Source of the DNA: Lenisia limosa
Taxonomy: Eukaryota; Breviatea
DNA: 26,374 nt
Direction of reading: 5' to 3'
Assembly: GCA_001655205.1 (NCBI GenBank)
Contig: LPNZ01007057.1
Coordinates: forward strand, 1 to 26,374
Shown piece by piece: positions 8,968 to 20,534 of the stretch. The translations under genes were made by a program, and so were the position numbers. The notes below the pieces were generated by a model, which worked only from the letters and a program-made list of their open reading frames with translations, ran no database searches and was not told the DNA's origin. Position 1 is the first letter of the stretch; the number at the start of each line of letters is the position of its first letter.

Positions 8968-10643
8968 TTAGGGAAGAGACAGAGCTGTTTTTGTCTTGAA
9001 TTTTCTTCCAGCCCTATCTCCAGGCTTATATGTGAAATGGCTCCCAATGAGAGTGAACTTTTTGCTGCAAGCCTTCACTGTCAGGAAAACAAAAAAAGAA
9101 GAAAAAAAAAGGCCTTGGTTGTTTTGGAATAAAAAAAGCTACTGTTCAATCCCTCATACCTCAAATGAGAAAAGAATTCCTTCTTTCGCAATGGCTGACG
9201 AGGTTAGCGAAAGGGAATGGTGAAAAATAAAAGCATGTAGAGGGATTATCTGACTTCCCCCCGTTATCACCATTGTATTCTCACAAAAGTCCTCCGGTCA
9301 AATAGCCACCGAGGATAATAATGGACAGTAACGTAATCGGGTTTCATAAGCAACTAAAATACAATACTAGTTAACCTGTCGCCCCTTGCCCACTAATGGT
9401 TCGGTCCTTTTCTGTTACGAGGGTCAACGTATTTTCGGACTCAAGAATGCAGATACCTGTGAGTCCAGTTTGACTGTCACACCGTGCTTCTTCAACTGGG
9501 AGGGGAGGGGTGATGCAAAGAAAATTTGCATGGAAAATGGCGAAGGTGTAAAAATTGGCTGTGGCACATTTGAGAGTGTGCGAAACAAACTTGTTTCGAT
9601 TCGACCTGCGACCTGCGACTACTTACTAAAAAACTAATTATAATAAAAATATCACGAATATATATAAAAAAAATCTTCTATAGTCTTCAAAAGATGAAGT
9701 GAATAGGACAGATAAGCAGTTTCTATTCACCAACTTTTAATTTTGGCACCAGTCAAATCAAGCTTTACTGCTCGAGAATTCAGGTTATCGCCACTACAAT
9801 ATCAAATGTCTAAATCTCAATTCAACGGTTCAAAAAAATAAAGAACCAAGAACCATGACTTAGTCAGAGTAACTTTCATCAGGCAGTCCCCCCTCAGCCT
9901 ACCTCATATCTTGAAGCGTGGTTTGTGAGTAACTTGCCCACATATTGTGAAGCGGCAAAGCATCTTGGTACCTGGGAATCAGCAAATCGTTCATATTTTA
10001 CCCGAGAGTTTAGACAATCTTTGAAACTTCTCAACTCAAAAGAAAAGGCCAGAGATTTGAAGAGAAGCCCCAGCTTACTTCATTGGCCTGATTGATACAC
10101 CACTCTTCAGCTTGCCGCCTGACGTTTTGACCCTAAGGTTACGGTTGATTTCTCGAGCCCTTCTGACGCGTTTACCTTGGGACAGTTAAAGAAAGGTAGA
10201 TCTAAGTTATCTGATGGCGGAAAACTGGAAATTTTAAAATTCTTTTTGTTCATCTCTCAAGTCAATTGAGTTGAATCACTCCACCTCAAGAAGAATAAGA
10301 TTGGGTATTCATACTCCTTGGCAACATAAAACCACCCAAGTACCTCGAGCATCCTTGAGGACAACCCCGCTGAGAGCCTTTCCTCCGACATCTTCTGTAG
10401 GCTTGCTGCTTTGATAAGGAACCGCCAACATCAGGTCCTTATACTTCACCTTCTTCTCCACTGTGTCTTTACCCACAATATGCTAAAATATAAGCTTCAG
10501 TCCGTATAATAATTTAAAAGGAAATACTACAAACAGAGCCTTACCTCAAGCGGGGTTAGTGGTTTGCAGTTGCCTGGAAAAGGGGGAGGTCGAATTGCCG
10601 GATGCAACTCGTCAAAATGATGACTTTTCTTCTTGCTACTCAT
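8968..10643 (-). CDS. POP4: RNase P/MRP protein subunit POP4 (RPP29)
   Basis: Seven exons: 10545-10643, 10344-10482, 10079-10175, 9903-9971, 9735-9793, 9394-9495 and 8968-9077 (TAA). Phases all fit; 675 nt, 224 residues, close to the family's usual length. POP4/Rpp29 is a core protein of RNase P (tRNA 5' maturation) and RNase MRP (rRNA processing), acting in the nucleus and nucleolus. The family's signature segments appear in order: YQDALPLHNMW (113-123, the PLHxLW motif), VKLDLTGAKI (about 144-153, the ADLHGA block), TGICILESENTLTLVTEKDR (167-186, the GIVxxET...TKED block) and a C-terminal GSHFTYKPGDRAGRKFKTK. The stretch between DR and KKF is shorter than in relatives, perhaps a missed exon. 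The N-terminal third is basic and less conserved. Its ATG faces AP-1 sigma across 233 bp. Confidence 0.88.
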
Positions 10644-10876
10644 GATAATACCCAAAGAAATGCAAAAGGGATCGTTTTGAAAAACCAGAGCAAAGACGGC
10701 AACATGGGGTGATAATAATATACTATATAAGTTAACACAGTTTTGCAAAAATCATATTAAGCTGAACAAATCACACAACAAACAAACCCTGAACAAACCA
10801 CAAACTTGTGTCAAGTACATTAAAGAACAAATTTGCTGAACAAAAATTCGTCTAGGTTGAACACCCTTCAGAACAG
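10644..10876. promoter_or_regulatory. Shared bidirectional promoter region (POP4 / AP1S)
   Basis: 233 bp between divergent start codons at 10643 (-) and 10877 (+). It holds ACAAACAAACC and AACAAACC-type direct repeats around 10778-10800. No defined binding site can be claimed. Confidence 0.45.
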
Positions 10877-12236
10877 ATGGTAATCACTCCGATAACTTTA
10901 TTTACTTTTAGATTCATTTTTTCTTGCTGATAAGCAGGCAAGGAGTTGTAAGATTGTCAAAATGGTATTCACCATATTCACAGGTTGGTCTCAGAAATAT
11001 TGACAGCCCAATAATAAGTATATTGAGTATATTTATATCTAAGTATAAGAGATCAAAGTGGGAAGTTGTTTCATTTTTTTTGTTAATTCCTTTTAGAAGC
11101 AAAAGACGAAGATTGAGAGGGATTTATGCACCCAAGTGCTCAATAGACACCACAAAATGTGTAATTTTCTTGACTACAGAGACTTGAAAGTCGTTTACAG
11201 AAGGTTTCCTTCCCCTTTATCCCTTCTCGGACTAACTCTCCTTCAGATACGCATCGTTGTGGTTTTTGGCGTGCTGTGACCAAGATGACAATGAACTTCT
11301 TACTTTGGAGATCATCCATCACTTTGTGGAATCATTGGACAGATACTTTGGCAACGTAAGGCAAAGAGTTTCTGGGTATCCTTATCTCGTTTAGGTGTGT
11401 GAATTAGATTTGATTTTCAACTTCAATAAGGTGAGATGGTTGCTCCTTTTGGTATTATTTTATTTTGTCGAAACAGTCATTCCAGAGTGTCAATCAACTT
11501 CTTCACCTTTCTTGATATAGCTACTAGAAATCCCTTTTTGTACTATATTTTAATCCTGTAATCCATCTTTATTTGAGACTAAATAATTACAATTTTGAAA
11601 GAAACTGTCTTGTATTAGGGGGTGTTTTCCTCTTAAATGATTATGATGTGGCATTTGAATGGGGATAGGTGATTACTCTTTTGACATTAGTTTCCCTGCA
11701 AAAGATGGATTTTCCCACTGTATCAGGTTATTATAGTGCAATGATAGAGGGTGATGAACAGTAACCCTGGGGATTTTTTTTTGGGGGGGGGGTTGTTCGT
11801 ATTCATTTACATTTTTATTCGGCACCTGCTTTCTTGTGATCTCTGCCCCTTTTTGGAAATACTTCTCTTCATTTTTTGTTCTTATTCCTATGAAAATACG
11901 ATTAAATATTTTAAAAGGGCTATTAACAGAGGGGGGACCAGAAGACGGAGTTGGGTGGTTGAACATGTTCTTCATTAATAACGTTCTCATAGTTAAAATT
12001 TCCCAAACTCCTTCCCTTAACAGTTCTCATCTTGGCAACATGGTACCTAAAAAAAAGCGTTTCAGCCAGTAACTTGTGTATTTGACGATGTAGGCGTACC
12101 ACTTGCTAGACGAGCTGCTGATAGGCGGGGAGGTTCAGGAGTCATCAAAGAAGTCGATCTTGAGATCGCTGGCTCAGCAGGACCATCTTGTCGAAGAGTC
12201 CTCAAATCAGAAGGACCTTTAAGTTGGTTTGGTTGA
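10877..12236 (+). CDS. AP1S: AP-1 clathrin adaptor complex sigma subunit
   Basis: Exons: 10877-10879 (the ATG alone), 10912-10983, 11097-11203, 11247-11355, 11395-11430, 11727-11760, 11930-11966 and 12066-12236 (TGA). Sigma subunits are small core proteins of clathrin adaptors that bind dileucine sorting signals at the Golgi and endosomes. The protein opens [21 protein letters not shown], as AP-1 sigma does, then [46 protein letters not shown] and [12 protein letters not shown], all diagnostic. The 3' part is weaker. Exon 6 reads [11 protein letters not shown] only in a frame one base out of phase with exon 5, so a base may be missing from the sequence (or the exon is wrong). The last exon gives a 56-residue tail with no family match, longer than the usual end. 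The first three introns are 32, 113 and 43 nt. Confidence 0.9.
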
Positions 12237-12347
12237 TGAAGTTTTGATAATTGTGAATGATGGAGAAAACTAAAAGGTGATCTCTGGCCGGCTGCTTCAA
12301 TTTTTATCACCCAGTTATTTTCAGAAAAATTAAATGACAGAAACGTG
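12237..12347. other. Convergent spacer, AP1S / PEX16
   Basis: 111 bp between the TGA of AP1S (12234-12236) and the TAA of PEX16 (12348-12350). Both 3' UTRs must overlap or be very short. Confidence 0.6.
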
Positions 12348-15300
12348 TTAAGCTTCAAGGTAGAAGTGGTGGTCTTGACTTGAGTTGAGGTATTGGATCA
12401 TTTGCTCTGCAAAAGATAAAATGGAAACAGATATCACAATGGAGGAGAAGGTAAATGAAGGGGGAATTAGTTGTTTTCTCCCATCATACCTCCAACAAAG
12501 GACACAATTGGAATGTATGGGATGATTCGACCAATAACATCAACTGGTTTTCTGGAGTGGTTATATTGAGCTTCACTAAAAAGAATTTCTACAATGCATA
12601 GACGGGAAAGCACAAAATCTCCTTTTCCAATAAATTCAAATAGCATTTCTGTGAGCAATGAATCATCCAAATTTCCTTTGTTTCTGGATTTTGCTCTTAT
12701 CATAAACAGTGATTTACCCTCCTTCACCATTCGACATCAAAATTTCCTTCGTTTCAATTCCCCTCGCCCCCACTTGAGAAGTGCATGGTACATTGGGGGG
12801 CGAACGAGGTAGTACCAAAGGCCGGCCTGGCGTGCGGAGTGCGTGGATCTATTACTGGAAGGGGGGATGGCGTTGCCGCTGAACTTCTGCGACTTTTCCA
12901 CGGCCAGGGTTCCCTTGTCTAATTGAAGGTTACAGATGGGGAAGAATGATAAAATCTCTGGAAGCAACCAATTTCTCGGTATTCAATATAAACGTGGTAA
13001 TTACAATTCGGCTTTTTTTTATCCTTATCAATTCCAAAGCCCACTACTTCTGCCAACTTCCCGTAACCAACCCATTATATACAGAGACGAAAGATCAAGA
13101 ATCAAACTTCCCGCCCATGCTCTCCAGGAGAGCCTTGACATTTTCCAACATAACGCTAGATTATCAGAAATAAATGAAAAACATTATCAACCAACTGAAA
13201 TTGTGTAAAATGTGAGGCACTCCCCCCCCCCCCCCNNNNNNNNNNNNNNNNNNNNNNNNNNNNNNNNNNNNNNNNNNNNNNNNNNNNNNNNNNNNNNNNN
13301 NNNNNNNNNNNNNNNNNNNNNNCACCACCGTTCCTTAATTCGGACCTGGAAGGAAATCGAATTAAAGAGAAAAACTCCTGAGATTTTTTGAAAACTAAAG
13401 GCAGAAGAACAAACTAGTAATAAAATCATGTGAAGGAAGAATCCACTCGCAAGACTTTGGTACAGGAAATTGCCGCTCACTTTGTGACCTTTTCAGCTGT
13501 CAGCACTTTCACAGCAGATGAAGTTGATGTAGCAAGAGATCTACAACTCCTAAAATAGCAAAATGAGAAAGTGCATTGACCGAAAAAAAGAAAAGCTCAC
13601 GTTTCCATGATAAAAACAAGGCAGCAAGAACCCACAGTTTGAACGAAGTGAAGAGAGGCGGATGGGGGGGCGTATGCTTGCTTCCAATCTTAGATTTCCA
13701 ATCAATAAGCCGTCCTATTTAATAAAAAAAACAATACTTGAATTTTAACATTTTGATGAAATATAGTCACGGGTTCCCCTTTGTTCGATAAGACCTGTAT
13801 AATAGCCATATGTATCTAATATACACGGGTGAATCGTGATGGTGTAGACGGCTTCCGCCAGACACCACCTATTTTGATTTCACATCTCAACATCGCTATC
13901 CAGTTTACTACCATAAAAGGAATCCTATTTGTTTTTGAGTCCTGACAATGACCAAAATAGTATGACCTTGTGTTGTGTCCCAATGCTCACTAGGCTTTCT
14001 TGGGGTTCTTTTTGAAAACGTGCTACTCTCTAAAATCTGACATTGTCAGAACAAAACAGAGTACATCTCATGAGGGTTTGACTTCGGTTCGAAAAAGACC
14101 GGTAAAATATCGATAGTTTTTGAAGATTTATCGAGAAATTCAGTCTTTTTTGAACCGAAGTGAAGCCCAAATCATGAGAGAGATATACCATAATTGACTT
14201 AAGGTGGCCCACATGGGAATCAATAGGGTTCACACGTGCGGGGCTGGGAAGGAAAAACGACTCAATAACGCTCATTTTCTTCCTTGAAAGGAGCAGAAGA
14301 AGGCGAAGAGTGGTGCTGAACATATCAAAACTATAACATCGAGTTCTTCAAAGTAGTGAGCACTATTAGGAGTAATCTTTGCCCCCACTCCAACTACTCT
14401 CAAATCACCCCATATACCGAATTACTTCCATAAACGCCACCGTTTTAGCGCGACAATCACATGTGTCTCCAACAAGCTCAATGAGAATCTGAAGGATTAC
14501 TGCAAGAGCTTCATTTAGGTTCCCAAAAGCAATAAGCCCTTGACAAAAGTTTATTTATAAGTTTGGAGAAGAAAGAATTGAATCCTGACCGATCAATTGA
14601 TAAGGAGAAAAACAATCCCTCTCTCTGAATTTTGTAGACTTTATTGCATACATTGTCTCTCAAAAAAACCCAAACTCGACTGAATATACATAATACATAT
14701 AACGGATGTGGTCATTAACTACCTATCCCACTCAAGGACAAGCTTACCTGAACCGAAGAAAAGAGAGACAGAAGGAAGAGAAGAATGGTGTTGCCTTGAG
14801 GAGCATCAGTAGTACTGAAGTGTAATTGGATAATTCCACGAGGAAGAAAAAATACACACAAAATGTGAAATCTCAATTAATAATATCAATACAATGGCAT
14901 AATATAGCAATTAAAAATAAAAAAAACATATTATGTACTGAAGAAAGGATTGAAATTAGGTTGTTGTAATTATTCCTTGATTAACTATAAAAATAATTCC
15001 AGATTCATTTGACATATGTAATTAATACCAAAATGAATTGCATACAGTCCAAGTAAAAAATACAAATATAAATGTTACAAAATAATACTAAGATGAAAAT
15101 ATTAAATTCTTCAAAAACACTCTTTTATTAAGAGCTACACCCTTAGGATAGGCATACAGAGAGTCGCCACCACTGCCCCTGAAGACTTCCCTTTGAGGAG
15201 TGAGGAACCCGTCCAGATCGTGAGGAACTGGCTGAAGCTGGAGGGTTGGAAGAATGGTGGTGTCAATTAAAATAATACTATTGTTTAAAAATTGTAATAA

Positions 15301-16174
15301 TGCAGAATATCCAACTTCCGCCAAAACTCACCATGCAATTTCATTTGATACCTCATGTTAACCGCAACCCCGCAAACCGGGACTTTCTTTCTTTTCTTAA
15401 TGAGAATCAAATCATGGAAAACGCTGATGATGTTCACTGCCGAAAACACTGCACAAATAAGGTGGAGGTAAGGGAGGTAAGGGATTTAACATACCTAAGA
15501 TTGTTCACACTTGTGAAAATGACCCCCAAAAAAGGATACATTCCACGTTTGTGGAACCAACAAACACTTGACCTCCCTCCCACCAATTTCACATCTGAGA
15601 ATGGAGGAGGCAAAGCGGCCAGGCAACAGCCAAATTCCAGTACGGAAGAAATCCTCAACCTGCCCAACTGGAAAGGTCACATACAATTGAGAAGAAGGGT
15701 GGAGAGTAAAATTGAAAAATTTATGAAACAAAAAAGGCCCAAAATCAACTTTGTTGGCTGACAGCACGAGGGTTGATAATAAAAAAAAAAAAAAACAAAG
15801 CCCAGTCACTTCTGCAGCACTGCATAACATCAGGGTAATGTTACAATTACAGGAATGGGGTGTAATTTTATTTTCCCCATCTTCAGAGAGGATACAACGT
15901 GAGCACAAAAGATAATGAGTCACACAATTGAGAATTCCCTCACCAGCATAAGTCTGATTCTGGACGAAAGATAGATAGGCATTGAAGGCTTCCTCGGTCT
16001 TGGCCCGAAGCCGTCCTTTTCCTAAAGGGAGAATGGTAAATATATCGTGAGCATGTCCAGCAAAAATCGCACCAAATACCAAGCAAATAAAAATTGATCT
16101 AGCCTATTAACCTATGGCTTCATTGCCCACTTACTAGGGGATGGTGGGTGGTCGAAGGGGGTGATCTTCCCCAT
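12348..16174 (-). CDS. PEX16: Peroxin 16 (peroxisomal membrane biogenesis protein)
   Basis: Exons in gene order: 16135-16174 (ATG), 15944-16021, 15593-15667, 15279-15326, 15158-15237, 14723-14747, 14418-14499, 14199-14330, 13489-13549, 13345 running into the gap at 13322, 12774-12918, 12490-12695 and 12348-12406 (TAA). PEX16 is an integral membrane protein that helps insert peroxisomal membrane proteins by recruiting PEX3. Family landmarks: EEAFNAYLSFVQNQ (N-terminal helix), GIWLLPGRFASS (the LLPGRF motif), AEVGYSALLQFLNN, VILQILIELVGD followed by FSTTLRLLLLL, LWYYLVRPPMYHALL (the LRP block), IIPYIPIVSFVGG and the C-terminal YLNSSQDHHFYLEA. Phases agree from exon 1 to exon 9; the exon in the gap and the join to 12918 cannot be verified. 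The segment between the LRP block and the C-terminal helices looks shorter than in relatives. Introns carry MITE copy D and a family-2 repeat. Confidence 0.87.
14075..14171 (+). repeat. MITE family 1, copy D with target duplication
   Basis: A full copy with ends GACTTCGGTTCGAAAAAGAC and TTTTGAACCGAAGTGAAGCC. It is flanked by the direct repeat TCATGAG at 14068-14074 and 14172-14178. It sits in a PEX16 intron. Confidence 0.92.
15695..15820 (+). repeat. Repeat family 2, full-length copy
   Basis: It starts AGGGTGGAGAGTAAAATTG, continues AATTTATGAAACAAAAAAGG and ACGAGGGTTGATAA, and ends CCCAGTCACTTCTGCAGCA, with an internal A-run of about 17. It lies in the PEX16 intron 15668-15943, its G-rich end about 28 nt from the acceptor on the gene strand. 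Confidence 0.9.
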
Positions 16175-16909
16175 TCTGATTGTTCAAGGGCAAGTGAGGG
16201 ACCTATCCAAGTCTTCTTTGGTCTGCTTGTTTATTTCTTTGAATTTTAGACCATATAAGAAACAGAGGTTCAAGAGAAGAGGTACTGGTAGCTTCTTATC
16301 TTGGGTGATCACTTGCCACAATCTACCAAACCAACTCTTTTCACAAAAATTATTTTCTCTGATTCACTGGCTCTGTGAACTAACTTGGAACTAATTTCCA
16401 AACTTCAATTTCTGAAAAAAAAAAAAAAAAAATCTGGCAAGGGGAGGGGGAGTTGAAATGTTGAAATCTAGAAAACAGAAGAAATCCTCTCTCTTTAGGC
16501 TGTTGAGGGTCTGTATACATCTTATGACCCCACTTCCTGGCTGTCGTGGTATCCCTTTGTATTTATATATTTCAAGATTTTTCTAGAAATAATACTTCTT
16601 GATTTCTTGGTCAAATAATCACTCCACAATGACTTGGGTTTCATTTTCACAAACGATTCGACTTTTGGCAATTTCTTTGGTTTATTTATTCTCTTAGACA
16701 ACTTCACAAGCCTAACTTGTTATATCAGTTTCTCAATTGAGTGAATGGATGATTTCTGCAATCCCTCTTCAAGTCACACTATCTATCTCCAACAAAAACA
16801 AAAACAGTAGACAGATTTGTATTAGCCATGTAAAAACTGAGGTAAAAACTGAGAGGTAAAGCTGAAACAATCAAAGCGAAATAAAACCAGGAAGTCGTGG
16901 ATGTCATGA
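16175..16909. other. Spacer between the unknown gene and PEX16 (same strand)
   Basis: 735 bp from the stop of the upstream minus-strand gene (16910) to the PEX16 start (16174). It should hold the upstream 3' UTR and the PEX16 promoter. A lysine-rich open frame on the minus strand at 16522-16707 has no splice or family support. An A-run lies near 16415-16431. I see nothing else in it. Confidence 0.5.
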
Positions 16910-19582
16910 TCAGTCGTAGTACTCCTTGATGGACAAAACCGTCTTCGGAATGGCGGGTTTTTTCTCCAATAAAGCAATCCGCGAGGCCTCTTCTTCTTCC
17001 GCCCTCTCTCCAGCCCGGCGAGCAGCCGTGTACTTCGACCTGAGTGTTATTATTGATTATTGAGAGTAGACAACACAGCTGTCCATTTATGAGAAATACA
17101 TTTAGATATTTTATTCATTTCAATTCTGACTTATTACAATTGGCATCTAATACAATTACGATCCAACATGGCTCCCTCCCGCCCCAACATACTTGCGATT
17201 CCTTTTCGGCATGCTTGCCTTCCGTCGGAGCTCAAAGTATCGCAAAAGACCCAGGGGTGGGGGGGTTGAGTGCTAAAAGGTCAGATAAAGAAACAGCTTC
17301 ACAAAATTCATATCAGAACCCTCATAACGCTTCTTATAATTAAATGACATCAAATGTACAATTTTGTAATCGTTAGTAGTAGGGGGATTCACTTCGGTCT
17401 TTTTTCGAACTGAAGTGAAGCCCTAGTTAGTAGTCTTCTCATATTCGCCACCTACTCTGTGGGCAACAATAGTGGTGACTCTCTTCTTAACGGTACCTGC
17501 ACTGCTAGAGGACATTCCATAGTACCGTGCCACACCATGAAGAATCAGACGCTGTGACATCAATTCCAAATTCGTTATTCAAGGAAAACACAGCAACATA
17601 ATGATCAGACTCCAGTTTAAGTTTCACAACCCAGAAGTTACTCAGGTGCTTGACCCCCCCCCCCTTCTCCTCAGAAATCTCTTGGTGAAATCGGTTAATT
17701 TTGTCCAAAATCAGAGACAACTTTATAATTTGCGACTTTCACACTTTCCCACAAACCTGCAGGGGACAGTCCACCTTTGCTTTGAGCTTTGACGGCTCCT
17801 TTAACGTTAAAACAGAATAATCGGAGGTATATTAAAGTAGTAAACAATTGACAGACAATCATTCGTTACAGAGTATAATATGAGATTCATTATACATTAT
17901 GCTCAAGGTCATATTATGTTATTATATATCCCCCCTCCCAACAATTCCTCTATCGAACGCCGCTGCCGCCTTAATAGCATAGTCTGTGAGCTTGCCCTCA
18001 AGCTCCTCAACAAACATGTTCAAGGTGCCATGGCTGACCTGTGTGGGTGAAGCGGGATGGGGAAATATTGAGGATTTATTGACAATTTTGGTCTATTTAG
18101 AACGTAAGTTCAGCTTACTTTCTTCAACCCTGAACGTAACTTGCGTCCAATTGACCTGGGAGGTTAGATATTCCTTAACACCGACTCTTTTGATCAGATG
18201 CAATCAACAAAAGGAAAGAAATAATCCAAAAAAAAAAAACAGTGGACTAACTTATATCTGAGATGAGAGGCATTTAGACTCTTCAAAACTTCCGCATCGG
18301 AAATGGCTGGACATTAAGTACGACAAAAAAGGACAACAACAGCAAACGGGGTAATAAAGAACCATCAAAGAATACCAGTAGGAAAGTGAACCATCTCACC
18401 TCCTTTTCGGTCCGATTCTGACCAACAGGTCCAGGCAGTTTCTGACATTAGGTCTAAAATATCAGGTACATTGAAAAACATCTCGCAAGGCCATACATCC
18501 GTCCAAAGCCAATGAAAATAATAATAAAAGATTAGGCATCCATCTTTACTCATGATCCTTTTATTACCTTTTCTGTATTGTAAACATGAGCGATATAAAT
18601 TAATAAATATGCATATAACGATTCATTTTGGTTTTTAAAAAGAAAGTAAACATCAAGCTTTTTTGTTGGGAACTCAGCTTTTTGGACAATAAAGTTCTAG
18701 TTGTATCCCGACCCCATCCGAACCTTGGGGCTGTCTAGCTGGCTGTGGTCGGTTCTCGTCCGTGGTGTGAACGTCCGAAGTGGAAAGACTCTCCCACTGC
18801 ATACATGTAAATAACAACATAATGAATGAACATGCAACAAGTGCTTTAAGGCGTCCGAGAACATTAGCGAATACAGTCATTGTAATATTTGTATACTTGT
18901 CTGGAGCTCCCATGATTTCCAAATGTAGAATATGAAAAAGAGAAGAATACTGACTTGCGAAGGCTTATTATATGAAAATAATCAGTCTTTTCAAAAAGTG
19001 AAGACGGTCTCTGCAAACCTTGTTACCAGTATTTTCATCTTCGGGTTCCGAGACATTGGGATCAAACTGAACGGGGTTTCCCTTCAAGTTGTCTAAATGA
19101 CGTGAGAGGTCAAAAGGAAAACAGTGAGAATGTTAAACCATTTTCTTCCAGGAGCACATAATACCCCCCCCCCCCCNNNNNNNNNNNNNNNNNNNNNNNN
19201 NNNNNNNNNNNNNNNNNNNNNNNNNNNNNNNNNNNNNNNNNNNNNNNNNNNNNNNNNNNNNNNCGGGGGCCCACCCTGCGGCCCCTGCTGCGGCCTGTTG
19301 ATGTTGACGATATTGTCGACAATGGGGGGGAAGGGCTAGGAGGTTACGATATACAAACATCAGAGACTGAAAAGGAACAATAACAGGACAATGTTCAAGG
19401 TGTTATATCGTGGTATCTCACGGAATTTTCCAATAGATAATGCGCATGGATACAATAAACAAAGTAAAATAGAGCTTATGCACTCCTTTTCTCAAGTCCC
19501 ACCTTCGTGGCGGGGCAGTAGCACCGGTCACATGCACAGCAGATATGTGCGTTCCATCAAACTGATCAGACAAGTCTTCCAT
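16910..19582 (-). CDS. Unrecognised basic, Ser/Pro-rich protein, about 12 exons
   Basis: Exons in gene order: 19503-19582 (start MEDLSDQFDG), about 19264-19335 running into a gap, 19019-19092, 18724-18796, 18400-18453, 18252-18306, 18119-18155, 17943-18038, 17757-17798, 17456-17496, 17193-17272 and 16910-17039 (TGA). At least 275 residues. I do not recognise the family. The N-terminus is low-complexity (Ser/Pro/Thr, then RSRGRR). The middle is more ordered, for example AISDAEVLKSLNASHLRYK, then VSHGTLNMFVEELEGKLTDY with AIKAAAAFDRG. The C-terminus is strongly basic (RRKASMPKRNRK) and then charged helix (RRAGERAEEEEASRIALLEK), ending IKEYYD. Nuclear location is a guess from composition. Phases agree except from 17943-18038 to 17757-17798, where one base is unaccounted for next to a G-run; a missed exon or sequence error is likely. 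Stretches 19503-18119 and 17757-16910 are each internally consistent. Confidence 0.62.
17381..17426 (+). repeat. MITE family 1, copy E (terminal repeats only, with target duplication)
   Basis: An internally deleted copy of about 45 bp: CACTTCGG joins TCTTTTTTCGAACTGAAG. It is flanked by the 8-bp direct repeat TTAGTAGT at 17373-17380 and 17427-17434 (9 bp if the preceding G is counted). It lies in an intron of the unknown minus-strand gene. Confidence 0.88.
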
Positions 19583-20534
19583 TGTACTACGGCGGAAAGT
19601 GGCGGATTTAAACTTGTGGATATATGGACTGCTATTTAATTATAGCGTTAATTGCGACAAAGAGCTACGCTGATTCGTCTCAAGAGCAGAGAGAGTGCCG
19701 GGTCACTGGCGAGGGGCTCAGGGCTTGGACGGGCGAGGAAAGATGGAAACTGAGGTTCAACTCTTCAAAATGTACAAATACAATTCTTAACAAATAAATA
19801 AAAGCAAGACTGGGGATAGAAACAGACTCTGAATTTTTCGATTTTGGTTATAAGTGAATATCTGCGGGCTTTATATGTTACCTCGCCACCAGCAACCATC
19901 CTTTGCCTTTATAACCCTAGCTTTGCGTGCACATCTTCCGCAGCATCAAATTACAACCATGCCAGTGAGAGAGGGGTATCATAATTGATGTTATAAATGT
20001 TATATATATGAGAGCTTGATTTGCCGATTTGCCCTTTTGTCCCACTAACAAAGAAATACACATGTATTTAACAGCTCTTTTGGTATGTTATCTATCTTTT
20101 TGATTCATTTTTATTTGATATGCTCTTGTAGGATCTAGGATGAGTTTATATACCTAATATTCTAATCTCCCATTACAACAAGTGTCCTTCAATATAGTCA
20201 ATGTCAATGTCAGTGACATGTTTTAAATGTATTTTTTTTAATTTATCTACTTTTTTCGACTAGGCAGCAACAGCAAGCTCTAAAAACCCATTTGCAGGAC
20301 AAAAAATGAGCATGTAAAGTAACAAAAGGTTAAAAACAAAATTGTGGACATTAGCTCATTCGAATTTTCTGAATAAAAAAGGAGGTGAATGCTATTTGGT
20401 CAAAATAGCGTTTGCTATTTTTTTATTAGTCCCTTGTCGTGTGGAAAATTTGGGCCATGAAGCAGTGCGCAATTAGGTATCCCTTATACAAAGTGCATGT
20501 ACTATTTTCATGGCAACAACACCAACCCTTTTAG
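19583..20534. other. Divergent spacer between unknown gene and EVE-domain gene
   Basis: About 950 bp, AT-rich, expected to contain both promoters and a 5' exon of the EVE-domain gene that I could not identify. ATGs near 19959 (MPVRE) and 20458 (MKQCAI) were considered as first exons, but neither donor gives the phase needed at 20535. Short tandem words (GTCAATGTCAATGTCAGTGAC-like) lie near 20198-20216. Confidence 0.45.

Noticed and set aside
9500-9620. Candidate POP4 exon reading NRNKFVSHTLKCATANF
   Set aside because: It resembled the family at first, but the next exon at 9495 carries the real TGICILES block with correct phase, leaving this stretch in an intron.
9386-9637. Plus-strand open frame of 83 codons with several Cys
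   Set aside because: It is antisense to POP4 exon 6 and its intron. The minus strand has family motifs and matching splice phases; the plus strand has neither.
10079-10201. POP4 exon 3 starting at 10201 (DLPFFNCPK...)
   Set aside because: It ends in a stop or the wrong phase. Starting at 10175 after the tract CTTTAACTGTCCCAAG keeps phase with exons 2 and 4.
9890-10260. Plus-strand frame that looks like a broken gag or other pseudogene with two stops
   Set aside because: It is the antisense of POP4 exons 3 and 4, which read the conserved PLHNMW block on the minus strand.
14750-14817. A 67-nt candidate PEX16 exon
   Set aside because: It fits no phase with its neighbours. It is better seen as the pyrimidine tract leading to the 25-nt exon 14723-14747.
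16522-16707. Lysine-rich minus-strand open frame
   Set aside because: AT-rich, no splice or homology support, and not linked in phase to PEX16.
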